Of a DNA stretch of 64,000 bases, positions 1 to 7,597 are shown piece by piece. Source of the DNA: Pedobacter sp. ISL-64 (GTDB lineage: Bacteria > Bacteroidota > Bacteroidia > Sphingobacteriales > Sphingobacteriaceae); NCBI RefSeq assembly GCF_018613605.1, contig NZ_JAGGPU010000010.1, positions 1 to 64,000 on the forward strand. The letters run 5' to 3'. The stretch's first letter is position 1. Each line of letters opens with the position of its first letter. Below the pieces are notes generated by a model. It searched no databases, was not told the origin of the DNA, and worked only from the letters and a program-made list of their open reading frames with translations. A program made the position numbers and the translations under genes.

Positions 1-99
1 TTGCTTTTAAAGACAGTACCTATTCGCTTCAAAACCTTGGCTCGTGCCTCACCTTCGGATTTTACGCTGCTATCGGGTTTATTTAACCAAAGCCTTTAG
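1..99 (+). other. Open frame at left edge, possibly a gene 3' end or a repeat
   Basis: Frame 1 is open from the first base to a TAG at 97-99 (33 codons), so it could be the tail of a gene that begins before the window. The peptide has no recognisable motif and the DNA looks more like a dispersed spacer element than a coding region. No frame on the minus strand is convincing. This is a possible partial CDS only. Confidence 0.2.
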
Positions 100-112
100 G
101 TTTTAGGTCACA

Positions 113-145
113 AAACCTCGCGGGTTTTCGAAACCTGCGAGGTTT
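113..145. repeat. Palindromic repeat, AACCTCGCAGGTTT type
   Basis: Two 15-nt arms (113-127 and 131-145) are inverted copies with one mismatch and a 3-nt loop. The same palindrome recurs at 19211-19241, so this is a dispersed hairpin family and not a one-off terminator. It ends about 10 nt before the probable promoter of the next gene. Confidence 0.7.
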
Positions 146-154
146 GAAAATCAT

Positions 155-162
155 TATCTTTG
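155..162 (+). promoter_or_regulatory. Bacteroidota -7 element TATCTTTG
   Basis: An exact TAnnTTTG match, the -7 consensus of the Bacteroidota housekeeping sigma factor, ends 5 nt before the ATG at 168. That spacing puts the transcription start at or next to the start codon and implies a leaderless mRNA. No clear -33 TTTG is seen at the usual spacing. Confidence 0.55.
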
Positions 163-167
163 TTATT

Positions 168-728
168 ATGTTAAAAGCCGAAATCAGAAAGCAAGCGCTA
201 AAAGAAAGATTATTGCTGAGCGACACAGAATACGAAAGCCTATGCGAAGCCCTCTTAAATGAGTTTAAATCGCTCGATTTTAGCCAAATTAAAACCCTCC
301 ACATCTTTTTGCCCATTACAGAAAAAAAGGAGCCCAATACTTTCTTACTGATCGAGTGGCTTAATAAAAATCACCCAGAAATTAAAATCATTGTACCTAA
401 AGCCGATTTTGAAACCGCTTTAATGACCAATCACGAATATTTAGGTGTAGGCGATTTAAGGAAAAACCTTTATAACATCCTGGAACCGCAAAAAGGAAAC
501 CTACATGAGGGCGAAGTAGATCTTGTTGTTATTCCGCTTTTAGCTTTCGATAAACAAGGTTACCGGGTGGGCTATGGCAAGGGCTTTTACGATCGTTTTT
601 TACAGGATATAAATGCTCAAAAAATAGGCTTATCTTTGTGCCCTGCTATTGAAAAAATCGATGATGTAAATGAACACGACATCAGGTTGGATTTTTGCAT
701 TACGCCAACAGAAATTATAAAATTTTAA
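168..728 (+). CDS. 5-formyltetrahydrofolate cyclo-ligase
   Basis: This cytosolic enzyme converts 5-formyl-THF to 5,10-methenyl-THF using ATP, returning inactive folate to the one-carbon pool. The 186-residue length and the C-terminal glycine-rich block RVGYGKGFYDRFL, which forms part of the nucleotide/folate pocket, are typical of the family. A TTG at 144 extends the frame by eight hydrophobic residues but lies upstream of the -7 element, so the ATG at 168 is preferred. That start gives the family-like N-terminus MLKAEIRKQ. A 52-codon gene follows after 10 nt and is probably co-transcribed. Confidence 0.93.
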   Translation: MLKAEIRKQALKERLLLSDTEYESLCEALLNEFKSLDFSQIKTLHIFLPITEKKEPNTFLLIEWLNKNHPEIKIIVPKADFETALMTNHEYLGVGDLRKNLYNILEPQKGNLHEGEVDLVVIPLLAFDKQGYRVGYGKGFYDRFLQDINAQKIGLSLCPAIEKIDDVNEHDIRLDFCITPTEIIKF

Positions 729-738
729 GCTTACCAGC

Positions 739-897
739 ATGCCACAGGAAATCGTTATCAAAACCGAAAAACAATACGAAGACAATATGATTGCGGTATT
801 CGAGTTACAGGAAAAGGAAGAATTAACCGCTGAAGACCTGAAACAGATTGAATTGATGCTGAAAGCTGGTGAGAAGTACGAAGCTGAGCACCTGTAA
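739..897 (+). CDS. Small acidic hypothetical protein (52 aa)
   Basis: An ATG at 739 opens a 52-codon frame, beginning MPQEIVIKTEKQYED, that stops at 895-897. It lies 10 nt after the cyclo-ligase stop on the same strand. The product is rich in Glu and Lys, has no membrane segment or cysteine, and its second half looks like an amphipathic helix (TAEDLKQIELMLKAGEKY). Its tight spacing, clean start and coding-like composition argue that it is real. I do not recognise a family and propose no function. Confidence 0.55.
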   Translation: MPQEIVIKTEKQYEDNMIAVFELQEKEELTAEDLKQIELMLKAGEKYEAEHL

Positions 898-974
898 GGG
901 CTCAGTAGTTCAGTGGCCTTTAATTTTTTGGTCTGGGTGCTTTATAAAAAAGTCTTCACCCTTCCCCGATTTTT

Positions 975-1061
975 CGTCATCTCGACTGGAACGGAGAGAT
1001 CTAAATCAAAAGTAGCTCGAGACAGATTTCTCGGCTGCGTTACACTCCGCTCGAAATGACG
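975..1061. repeat. CGTCAT...ATGACG palindromic spacer repeat (family A)
   Basis: An imperfect long palindrome runs from CGTCAT to ATGACG, with inner arms AGAGATCT and AGATTTCT. It lies between convergent genes. Related copies occur at 4298-4381, 8862-8954, 17281-17366, 56244-56336 and 62515-62617, with half copies at 9948-9975 and 30371-30417. Confidence 0.85.
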
Positions 1062-1130
1062 GCTTTGGCGGACAACTCACCACAGGAATAATCCGTTCGT
1101 TCTGTTCCTCCGTGGCTAAGGATAAAAGGC

Positions 1131-2108
1131 CTAAGAACTCTGTGCTTTAACAAAATCACTCACCAGATAAGCAACCAGTTTAGCCGTTAACTTACTCACC
1201 CTCCCATCCAACATTCGGGCTGCGCCTTCACAAATATGTAGATAAGAAAACTTCTTCACACTGGTTAGAATGAGTTTTCTAATATCGTTAACAGCAAAAC
1301 CAGATGGTGTTTCAGCACTGGAAAGTACATTTTGAACGCAGTCCAAATCGATTTCCAAACCCGCAACTGAACCTATTTCATTCACCAGGTCAGTAAAGTC
1401 AGCCCCAGTTAAAATATCGTCAAAAAACACAGCCTTAAGCTTTGGGTTCGTATCTATTTGATTTAAAATAGCTTCATTATTATAATTTTGATGCAAGCCA
1501 TACATGAAATAACTATTCAGGTAGTTTTCTTTTAACGCATAAGAAAATCCGTTCCCGCTGTGCCTACCTTCCAGTTCTCTTAAATCAGCATGCGCATCCA
1601 CATTTAAGACCGCTATCGGGCTTTTATGTACGAAAGAAGTACCCTTAATTATTGGGTAGGCATTATTATGACCACCGCCAATTACAATAGGTATTTTGCC
1701 TGCAGCTACTATTTTTTCAATTACAGGATAAACCAGCTCATCAATCTGTGCAACTTTGTTTCTTAAACCCATTATGGAAGGATCTTCGGGCTCATCGATT
1801 TCGAAATGGCCTAAAATCAAAACCTCCTCGCCATTTAAAAAGCGGTTGCTCTGGGTATTTAAAAAAGCCACCAAACTTGGCCGCCACATAGAGGCCGCGC
1901 CCGCAATACCTAAGTTTGCACGCACGCCTATGTCTTCTGGAATACCCAACAATACAAATTTCGCACTTGCCCCTTTCAGTTCATCCCATGAGGATAAGAC
2001 AGCAACTTTTTCGCCCAGTTTGGTTTCGCCATCACGAGCGATGATTAAACGGTCGATGTCGCCCTGCGAATATATTTTAAGGTTATCCATTATAAAAAGG
2101 TTATCCAT
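1131..2108 (-). CDS. hutG: Formimidoylglutamase (arginase/ureohydrolase family)
   Basis: This enzyme hydrolyses N-formimidoyl-glutamate to glutamate and formamide, the last step of histidine degradation. Ureohydrolase metal-binding motifs are visible in order: GGGHNNAYP, NVDAHADLRE and LEIDLD, which supply the His and Asp ligands of a binuclear Mn site. The protein is about 325 residues. It lies directly downstream of hutI and overlaps its stop codon, so the two are translationally coupled. An 18-bp tandem duplication at the junction has doubled the start into two in-frame ATGs, at 2108 and 2090. A GTG at 2120 is also in frame. Genes for histidase and urocanase are not in the window. Confidence 0.88.
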   Translation of the reverse strand: MDNLFIMDNLKIYSQGDIDRLIIARDGETKLGEKVAVLSSWDELKGASAKFVLLGIPEDIGVRANLGIAGAASMWRPSLVAFLNTQSNRFLNGEEVLILGHFEIDEPEDPSIMGLRNKVAQIDELVYPVIEKIVAAGKIPIVIGGGHNNAYPIIKGTSFVHKSPIAVLNVDAHADLRELEGRHSGNGFSYALKENYLNSYFMYGLHQNYNNEAILNQIDTNPKLKAVFFDDILTGADFTDLVNEIGSVAGLEIDLDCVQNVLSSAETPSGFAVNDIRKLILTSVKKFSYLHICEGAARMLDGRVSKLTAKLVAYLVSDFVKAQSS

Positions 2109-2114
2109 TATAAA
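2081..2114. repeat. 18-bp tandem duplication at the hutI/hutG junction
   Basis: GGTTATCCATTATAAA occurs at 2081-2096 and again at 2099-2114, a period of 18 bp. The duplication keeps the hutG frame (six extra codons). It contains both candidate ATGs and the hutI stop codon. Confidence 0.85.
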
Positions 2115-3342
2115 TTTCACCGTTTAAAATAACTGTCTCTATTTGCGTTTCACCAAAACTATATGGCAAATAGGCAATTGAAGGCATCGGTTTGGTTATA
2201 AACAGGTTCGCTTTTTTACCAACGGTAATGCTTCCATAATCTTCACTCATCTCCATCGCTGCCGCACCATTTAATGTTGCAGCATTTATCGCCTGCTCAG
2301 GAAACATCTTCATTTTAATACACGCAAGTGACACCACAAAATTCATATTTCCTGAAGGTGTTGAACCCGGATTGTAATCGGTAGCCAAAGCAACCGGCAA
2401 ATCGGCTCTTATAAAGCTTTTGGCATCAGCAAAAGGAATACCTAGGTAAAACGAACAAGAAGGGAGTAATGTTACAATGGTATCAGCATTTCTTAGCGTT
2501 CGGATCGTTTCTTCATCACTTTCTTCGAGGTGATCAACTGAAATGGCTCTATTTTGCACAGAGACCTCTACTGCCCCCGAAACGGAAAGTTGATTGGCGT
2601 GTACTTTTGGTTTTAGTCCATATTTTGCACCCGCCTTTAATACCTGATCGGCTTCTCCGACAGAGAAAAACCCTTTTTCGCAAAAAACATCAATATAATC
2701 CGCCAGTTTTTCTTCTGCTATTTGAGGTAACATTTCATTAATAATTAAATCGATGTAACCCTGATGGTTGTTTTTAAATTCAGCCGGATAAGCATGTGCG
2801 GCTAAGAAAGTTGCTTTTATAGGAATCGGGAACTGATCTTTTAGCCTGCGGATCACCCTGAGCATTTTGATTTCACTCTCCGTGGTTAATCCATATCCGC
2901 TTTTAATTTCAACGGCACCGGTTCCCAGACGGATCATTTGCTTTAACCGCACAGATGCACTTTCAAACAATTCATCTTCCGAAGCTTTTTGGAGTTTATT
3001 AGCCGAATTTAGAATCCCGCCACCCGCCGCGGCAATTTCTTCGTAGCTTTTGCCTTGGATTTTCATTGCAAATTCTTCCTCGCGCGAAGCAGCAAAAACA
3101 ATGTGTGTATGGCTATCGCACCAGGAGGGGAAAATATATCTGCCCTCTGCTGAGATTTGAGACGAGAGATTTGAGATATGAGATGGGATTGAATCCATCT
3201 TACCAAAATCTTTGATCAAACCGCTTTCAATTAAAAGCCAGGCATTTTCAAGAACTGGTAACGAATCTAATTCACCGCCACGCAGCACTAATTTATCTTT
3301 GGAATGTAAGCCCATCAGGCCTTTTATATTTGTGATTAGCAT
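2101..3342 (-). CDS. hutI: Imidazolonepropionase
   Basis: This amidohydrolase-superfamily enzyme opens 4-imidazolone-5-propionate to formimidoyl-glutamate, the third step of histidine degradation. Visible motifs are the metal-binding CDSHTHIVFA, the HANQLS and SVDHLEE histidines, and ATDYNPGSTPSGNM with the catalytic Asp. The 413-residue length fits the family. The gene is the first of a two-gene hut unit with hutG. Its upstream spacer carries a 15-bp perfect inverted repeat (3356-3370 with 3413-3427), and no exact TAnnTTTG was found there. Confidence 0.95.
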   Translation of the reverse strand: MLITNIKGLMGLHSKDKLVLRGGELDSLPVLENAWLLIESGLIKDFGKMDSIPSHISNLSSQISAEGRYIFPSWCDSHTHIVFAASREEEFAMKIQGKSYEEIAAAGGGILNSANKLQKASEDELFESASVRLKQMIRLGTGAVEIKSGYGLTTESEIKMLRVIRRLKDQFPIPIKATFLAAHAYPAEFKNNHQGYIDLIINEMLPQIAEEKLADYIDVFCEKGFFSVGEADQVLKAGAKYGLKPKVHANQLSVSGAVEVSVQNRAISVDHLEESDEETIRTLRNADTIVTLLPSCSFYLGIPFADAKSFIRADLPVALATDYNPGSTPSGNMNFVVSLACIKMKMFPEQAINAATLNGAAAMEMSEDYGSITVGKKANLFITKPMPSIAYLPYSFGETQIETVILNGEIYNG

Positions 3343-3355
3343 TCGGTTAGATTAA

Positions 3356-3427
3356 GGTTAATTGTTTAAACTGTGCAAATTGGTTAATTGAGTTTTGGTT
3401 ACAGTTAACCGATTTAAACAATTAACC
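3356..3427. repeat. 15-bp inverted repeat in the xth-hutI spacer
   Basis: GGTTAATTGTTTAAA at 3356-3370 is perfectly complementary to 3413-3427, with a 42-nt interval that itself contains further GGTTAA/TTAACC pairs. It lies downstream of exonuclease III and upstream of hutI on the minus strand. It could end the xth transcript or bind a hut regulator. There is no clean U-tract. Confidence 0.5.
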
Positions 3428-3441
3428 AGTTAACCAAATAC

Positions 3442-4209
3442 CTAATCGATCTCTAAAAGAACCGGACAATGATCTGAATGTATCGCGTCGGGTAAGATTC
3501 TAACATTTTTCAATCGGCTTTCCATAGGCTTTGTGGCCAAATGGTAATCGATCCGCCAACCCAGATTCTTTCCTCTCGAACCGGCGCGGTAGCTCCACCA
3601 GGTATAATGGTGCGGGTCCTTATTAAAATGACGGAAAGTATCGATGAAACCATTATCCAAAAATAACTGCATCCACTCCCGTTCTTCCGGTAAAAAGCCC
3701 GATGAATTGGCGTTTGATTTTGGGTTGTGAATATCGATGGAGGTATGACAGATATTATAATCGCCACTTACAATTAAATTTGGGATCTCTTTGCGCAATT
3801 CTCCAATATACACATCAAAAAACCGCATAAATTCGTACTTTTTAACCTGACGTTCATCTCCGCTTGAGCCAGATGGCATATAGAGACTCATTAAAGAAAA
3901 ATCATCAAAATCTGCCCTTAAAATTCTACCCTCTTTATCGATCCATTCTTCACCGCAGCCAAATTCGATATGATTCGGTTTAATTCTGGTCAGAATTGCC
4001 ACACCACTATATCCCTTTTTTTCAGCGGGGAACCAATAATGATGGTAGCCAAGTTGCTCAATTAGGCCAATAATTTCTGGAATCTGTACAGGCAGCGCCT
4101 TTACTTCTTGCAGGCAGACCATATCAGCATCTGTAGCCTGAAGCCAGCCAAAAAAGTTTTTGGTACTTGCTGCCCTAATCCCATTAACGTTATAGGAGAT
4201 AATCTTCAT
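3442..4209 (-). CDS. xth: Exodeoxyribonuclease III / AP endonuclease
   Basis: This Mg-dependent nuclease cuts DNA at abasic sites and degrades 3' ends in base excision repair. The endonuclease/exonuclease/phosphatase fold is recognisable from SYNVNGIRAA at the N-terminus, LQEVKA (metal-binding Glu), SGDYNICH, GWRIDYHL and the terminal SDHCPVLLEID with the catalytic Asp-His. At 255 residues it has the normal length for the bacterial ExoA type. It is probably a single-gene unit. The spacer before it (4210-4422) holds only a family A palindrome. Confidence 0.95.
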   Translation of the reverse strand: MKIISYNVNGIRAASTKNFFGWLQATDADMVCLQEVKALPVQIPEIIGLIEQLGYHHYWFPAEKKGYSGVAILTRIKPNHIEFGCGEEWIDKEGRILRADFDDFSLMSLYMPSGSSGDERQVKKYEFMRFFDVYIGELRKEIPNLIVSGDYNICHTSIDIHNPKSNANSSGFLPEEREWMQLFLDNGFIDTFRHFNKDPHHYTWWSYRAGSRGKNLGWRIDYHLATKPMESRLKNVRILPDAIHSDHCPVLLEID

Positions 4210-4297
4210 TCAGTAAATTTCAATTGTTGTGGACGGTAAATTTAGAAATTAATTGAATAAATGCTTAGTAATCCAATTAATGATATTTATTAGCAAC

Positions 4298-4381
4298 CGT
4301 CATCTCGACTGAAACGCAGTGGAATGGAGAGATCTGCCTCAATAGATCTCTCGACTACGTTGCACTCCGCTCGAGATGACG
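4298..4381. repeat. CGTCAT...ATGACG palindromic spacer repeat (family A)
   Basis: A full copy bounded by CGTCATCTCGACTG and CTCGAGATGACG, with inner AGATCT arms. It fills most of the 213-bp spacer between xth and the cyclophilin gene, both of which are on the minus strand. Confidence 0.85.
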
Positions 4382-4422
4382 CCAACCAGGGAAATTATCA
4401 TCTAAATGACGATTATCTTTGA

Positions 4423-5121
4423 TCAACCCATCAATAGTCGTTTCTCTAACTTTTTCGCCGCTCTTCTTTTCAAAACCGTGACTTCCATTTTTACATCTTG
4501 CTTTGGACGATTGTTTTTATCAGTTGCCAGAACAGCTATTTTATCTACCATATCCAAACCAAGCACTATTTCGCCATAAACGGTATAGTTTCTATCCAAA
4601 TGAGGCGTACCACCTATCGTTTTATATACCTCACGCTGCCATTCAGGAATTTTGAATTTCAGGCGTTTTTCTTCTACGCTATTCAATTGCTGATCGGTAA
4701 AAACTTTACCCTGAACCAGGTAAAACTGACTACCACTAGATGCTTTGGCCGGATTAACATCATCACCTTCCCTTGCCGCAGCCAAAACGCCTTTCTTATG
4801 GAACAAACTATCATTAAACTCTGCTGGAATGGTATATTTAGGCCCGCCTTCACCCAACAAGGAGTCTGGCTTGGCATTTTTAGAATCTGGATCACCACCC
4901 TGAATCATAAAATCTTTAATCACCCTGTGAAATAAAACACCGTTGTAATATCCCGATTTGGTTAATTTCAAAAAGTTATCGCGGTGTAAAGGGGTTTGAT
5001 TATATAGCCTAACTATACATTCTCCAAATTCGGTTTTAATGCGTACATATTGATTTTCGGGCTTTGCAGCAAAGGCTGAAAGTATCGAAAAGGTGCAGAG
5101 GAATAATAATATTTTCTTCAT
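4423..5121 (-). CDS. Secreted cyclophilin-type peptidyl-prolyl cis-trans isomerase
   Basis: This protein catalyses proline isomerisation and probably assists folding in the periplasm. A type I signal peptide (about residues 1-18, ending SAFAA) precedes the cyclophilin domain. Domain motifs include FHRVIKDFMIQGGDP and SGSQFYLVQGK, which carry the catalytic Arg and the substrate-binding Gln/Phe residues. It is 232 residues long, with a Bacteroidota-style insertion between the two halves (about 130-170) and a Lys/Arg-rich tail. It appears to be monocistronic. Confidence 0.92.
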   Translation of the reverse strand: MKKILLFLCTFSILSAFAAKPENQYVRIKTEFGECIVRLYNQTPLHRDNFLKLTKSGYYNGVLFHRVIKDFMIQGGDPDSKNAKPDSLLGEGGPKYTIPAEFNDSLFHKKGVLAAAREGDDVNPAKASSGSQFYLVQGKVFTDQQLNSVEEKRLKFKIPEWQREVYKTIGGTPHLDRNYTVYGEIVLGLDMVDKIAVLATDKNNRPKQDVKMEVTVLKRRAAKKLEKRLLMG

Positions 5122-5202
5122 TTAATTGGTGTTTAAGGCTAAAGTAAGCTAAAAAATGAAATTCAATAAATAATTATCGGCATTATTCGATATTTTTTCC
5201 AT

Positions 5203-5210
5203 TACATTTG
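5203..5210 (+). promoter_or_regulatory. Bacteroidota -7 element TACATTTG
   Basis: An exact TAnnTTTG match ends 5 nt before the ATG at 5216. This is the same unusually short spacing as at 155-162 and 48708-48715, and it suggests a leaderless transcript for the metal locus. Confidence 0.6.
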
Positions 5211-5215
5211 TATTA

Positions 5216-5617
5216 ATGAAGTTAAAACAAAAAATAGCACTTTCTTTGGCTGTATTCTATGCAGTTAGTGTTATGGGTTTGGCTTTAAGTCTCCATTTCT
5301 GTGGTGGCAAACTAGAAAATGTTAAACTTTTTAGCAATGAGGTTTCATGCAAATTCTGCAAAGACATTCCTGCCGAAAAGAAAGATGATGGTTGCTGCAA
5401 AAATACCCAGGTAACCGTTAAAGTTAAAGATAGTCACCAAACAGCGGCACAGGTACAAATGCCAAAGTTGTTTTCAATCCAACTTTTTCTTCATCCTCCG
5501 CTTTTAGAATTTCTGACTAACATTACGCCGAAGTTTTTCAGTAAAATTTCGAATAAAGCTCCACCACTCTCCTCGCGGATTGCCTTGCACATTTTCAATT
5601 GTATTTTTAGGATTTAG
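5216..5617 (+). CDS. Small Cys-rich exported protein, HYC_CC_PP-like
   Basis: A 133-residue protein with an N-terminal hydrophobic segment (about 7-26) followed at once by LHFCGG (His27, Cys29), then SCKFCKD (Cys45, Cys48), a vicinal Cys pair at 59-60, and HPPLL near the end. The H-[YF]-C / CC / PP pattern matches a small Bacteroidota family that I know under that descriptive name. The cysteines and histidine suggest metal binding. It heads a cluster of HMA and DUF3347 genes, so copper or another soft metal is the likely ligand, but this is inferred from context only. Confidence 0.7.
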   Translation: MKLKQKIALSLAVFYAVSVMGLALSLHFCGGKLENVKLFSNEVSCKFCKDIPAEKKDDGCCKNTQVTVKVKDSHQTAAQVQMPKLFSIQLFLHPPLLEFLTNITPKFFSKISNKAPPLSSRIALHIFNCIFRI

Positions 5618-5633
5618 GATTTTCTAATCTCTT

Positions 5634-5659
5634 CGTCATCCTGAACTTGTTTCAGGATC
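5634..5659. repeat. Half copy of a CGTCATCCTGAA...TTCAGGAT hairpin (family C)
   Basis: CGTCATCCTGAA is followed by its inverted copy TTCAGGAT, a short hairpin related to 19085-19150 and 56866-56945. The ATGACG right end is missing. It lies inside the probable metal-locus transcript. Confidence 0.6.
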
Positions 5660-5731
5660 CATTTTGCTATGTGCCCCTGAAATGAATCAAAGGGAGACAA
5701 TAGCTAAAAATTATTCTAATTCAAAAAAATC

Positions 5732-6268
5732 ATGAAAGCAATAAAAATATTCAGCATCATTATGCTATTCTTCGCCGTTAATGTTTCGGCACAACAAATA
5801 TCTACAGCTGATTTACAGGTAACCGGTTTAACCTGTTCTATGTGTTCTAACGCAACACAAAAATCGTTAGAAACGCTAACCTTTATCAGCAGCGTAAAAC
5901 CAGATTTAAACAAAAACACCTTTGTTCTAACTTTTAAAAAAGATGCAAATATCAATCTTGATTTAGTTCGCAAAAAGGTTCAGGATGCTGGTTTTTCGGT
6001 TGGTGGTTTAACCGCAAGTTTCAATTTTAACCAGGTAAAAATAGACGATAAAGGTCAGGCAGTTGTTGATGGCAATGTATATCGTTTTGTAAATGCGAAA
6101 AGCAAAACACTTAACGGGACTGTAAAAGCCAGTGTGGTTGATAAAAACTTCATTTCCGGTTCAGCATTTAAGAAGCAAGCCACAACTGCTAATTCTGATG
6201 CTTATGCGAGTGGTACTGGCGTAGTTAACGGAAAAAAAACGCGTATTTATCACTTAGTTCTTTCTTAA
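5732..6268 (+). CDS. Secreted heavy-metal-associated (HMA) domain protein
   Basis: A signal peptide (about residues 1-20, ending NVSAQ) precedes an HMA fold whose metal-binding loop GLTCSMCSN provides Cys35 and Cys38. This ferredoxin-like domain (about 26-92) binds Cu(I) or similar ions in chaperones and P-type ATPases. The C-terminal half (about 95-178) is polar and unassigned. The protein is probably periplasmic and hands metal to a partner. The stop is followed after 1 nt by the next ATG, so the two genes are tightly coupled. Confidence 0.85.
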   Translation: MKAIKIFSIIMLFFAVNVSAQQISTADLQVTGLTCSMCSNATQKSLETLTFISSVKPDLNKNTFVLTFKKDANINLDLVRKKVQDAGFSVGGLTASFNFNQVKIDDKGQAVVDGNVYRFVNAKSKTLNGTVKASVVDKNFISGSAFKKQATTANSDAYASGTGVVNGKKTRIYHLVLS

Positions 6269-6269
6269 G

Positions 6270-7082
6270 ATGAAAAGGGTACTCGTATTGGCGCTGATGA
6301 TTATTGGCGTCTATACAAATGGTTTTGCACAAGAACTATATGTATTTACCGAGCCTGCCAGTAATATGCCAACCAAATCGATCGGTGTAAGAATTACGAA
6401 TGAAGGCATGTTCAACAATCCTGGTTTTGTAAGCAGGACCATTCCGGAAGTAATGATCGGATTCAACAAAAACCTGATGATGCATGCACAAGGTTTTTTA
6501 TCTGATATGGATGGAAAGTACCGTTTAGAGGGTGGAAGTCTTTATGCCAAGTATCGGTTTTTATCATTAGATGAAACACATAGCCACTTTAGGGCAGCAG
6601 CTTTTGGGAGGGTAAGCACCAGCAAAAGACCAACCTACACCAGAGATATTAATCTCGAAGGTGATAATAGCGGCATACAGGGTGGATTAATTTTCACGCA
6701 GCTTTTGCACAAACTGGCACTATCAACCACTTTGGGTTATGCACATGCTTTCGAAAACAGCGATAGGCAAATTGCGGGAATGCCTCAGCCTAAAAATATG
6801 TTATCATACAGTTTATCGTCAGGATATTTGGTATTACCGGTTGTTTATAAAGATTACAATCAGCCAAATTTCAATGTATATTTAGAATTATTGGGCAAAA
6901 CAGACCCGAGCAGTGGCCAGTCTTACCTGGATATCGCTCCGGCCATACAGATGGTTTTGAACAGCACAACCCGTATCGATTTAGGCTATCGTTTTCAGGC
7001 CACAGGAAATATGGATAACCGGTACACCAAAAACATGTATCTGCTCCGAGCAGAATTTAATTTCTTTAACGTTTTAAAATAA
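6270..7082 (+). CDS. Predicted outer-membrane beta-barrel protein
   Basis: A 270-residue exported protein with a signal peptide (about 1-20, ending GFAQE) and alternating aromatic/polar strands throughout. It ends in a strand with a final aromatic region (NMYLLRAEFNFFNVLK), as outer-membrane barrels do. I recognise no specific family. It lies 1 nt after the HMA gene and 11 nt before the DUF3347 gene. That placement suggests it moves or senses metal at the outer membrane, which is inference. It could also be a general structural barrel. Confidence 0.65.
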   Translation: MKRVLVLALMIIGVYTNGFAQELYVFTEPASNMPTKSIGVRITNEGMFNNPGFVSRTIPEVMIGFNKNLMMHAQGFLSDMDGKYRLEGGSLYAKYRFLSLDETHSHFRAAAFGRVSTSKRPTYTRDINLEGDNSGIQGGLIFTQLLHKLALSTTLGYAHAFENSDRQIAGMPQPKNMLSYSLSSGYLVLPVVYKDYNQPNFNVYLELLGKTDPSSGQSYLDIAPAIQMVLNSTTRIDLGYRFQATGNMDNRYTKNMYLLRAEFNFFNVLK

Positions 7083-7093
7083 AATACAGCAAA

Positions 7094-7597
7094 ATGAAAA
7101 AAATATTGGGAATAGTTGCCGTCATAACAATCGCAACAACAGCTTTCACCTATGCACAAAGCAAAACAGATGTAGCCTTAAATCAGGCATTAACAGCTTA
7201 TTACGATGTAAAAAATGCTTTAGCAACAGATAAAAAAGACTTAGCCATCGAAAAAGTAAAGATTTTATCGGCAAAAGTAAATGCAGTGAACCATAAAGAT
7301 CTACCTGCCGATCAGCATAAAACATTTATGGAACAAGCGGCCATCATTAAAAATAAAGCCGCACAACTTGCGGGTTCGAATGACATCAAAACACAAAGAA
7401 AAGCTTTTGAAGGAATTTCTTATGCCATGATTAAAACCTTAAAGAGCCTAAAATTTAATAACAAAACCGTTTATGTTCAACATTGCCCAATGGCTAAGGC
7501 AAGCTGGTTAAACGAAAAGGAAAACATCGAAAATCCATACTATGGAAGTATGATGTTTGATTGCGGGGATGTTGCTGAAACTATAAAATCAAAATAA
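7094..7597 (+). CDS. DUF3347 domain protein, exported
   Basis: A 167-residue protein with a signal peptide (about 1-21, ending TYAQS), a four-helix region, and a C-terminal signature VYVQHCPMAKASWLN...NPYYGSMMFDCGD. The Cys/Met/His residues of this signature are characteristic of DUF3347, a domain found in Bacteroidota beside or fused to copper efflux adaptors. It is probably a periplasmic copper-binding protein. Its stop overlaps the next start (TAATG), so it is coupled to the HMA-AraC regulator. Confidence 0.85.
   Translation: MKKILGIVAVITIATTAFTYAQSKTDVALNQALTAYYDVKNALATDKKDLAIEKVKILSAKVNAVNHKDLPADQHKTFMEQAAIIKNKAAQLAGSNDIKTQRKAFEGISYAMIKTLKSLKFNNKTVYVQHCPMAKASWLNEKENIENPYYGSMMFDCGDVAETIKSK

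Noticed and set aside
1..143. 6S RNA upstream of the folate cyclo-ligase, as in enterobacteria
   Set aside because: Too little sequence is visible, and no long rod with a central bubble could be recognised.
144..167. TTG start extending the folate cyclo-ligase by eight codons
   Set aside because: It lies upstream of the -7 promoter element, and the added residues do not match the family start.
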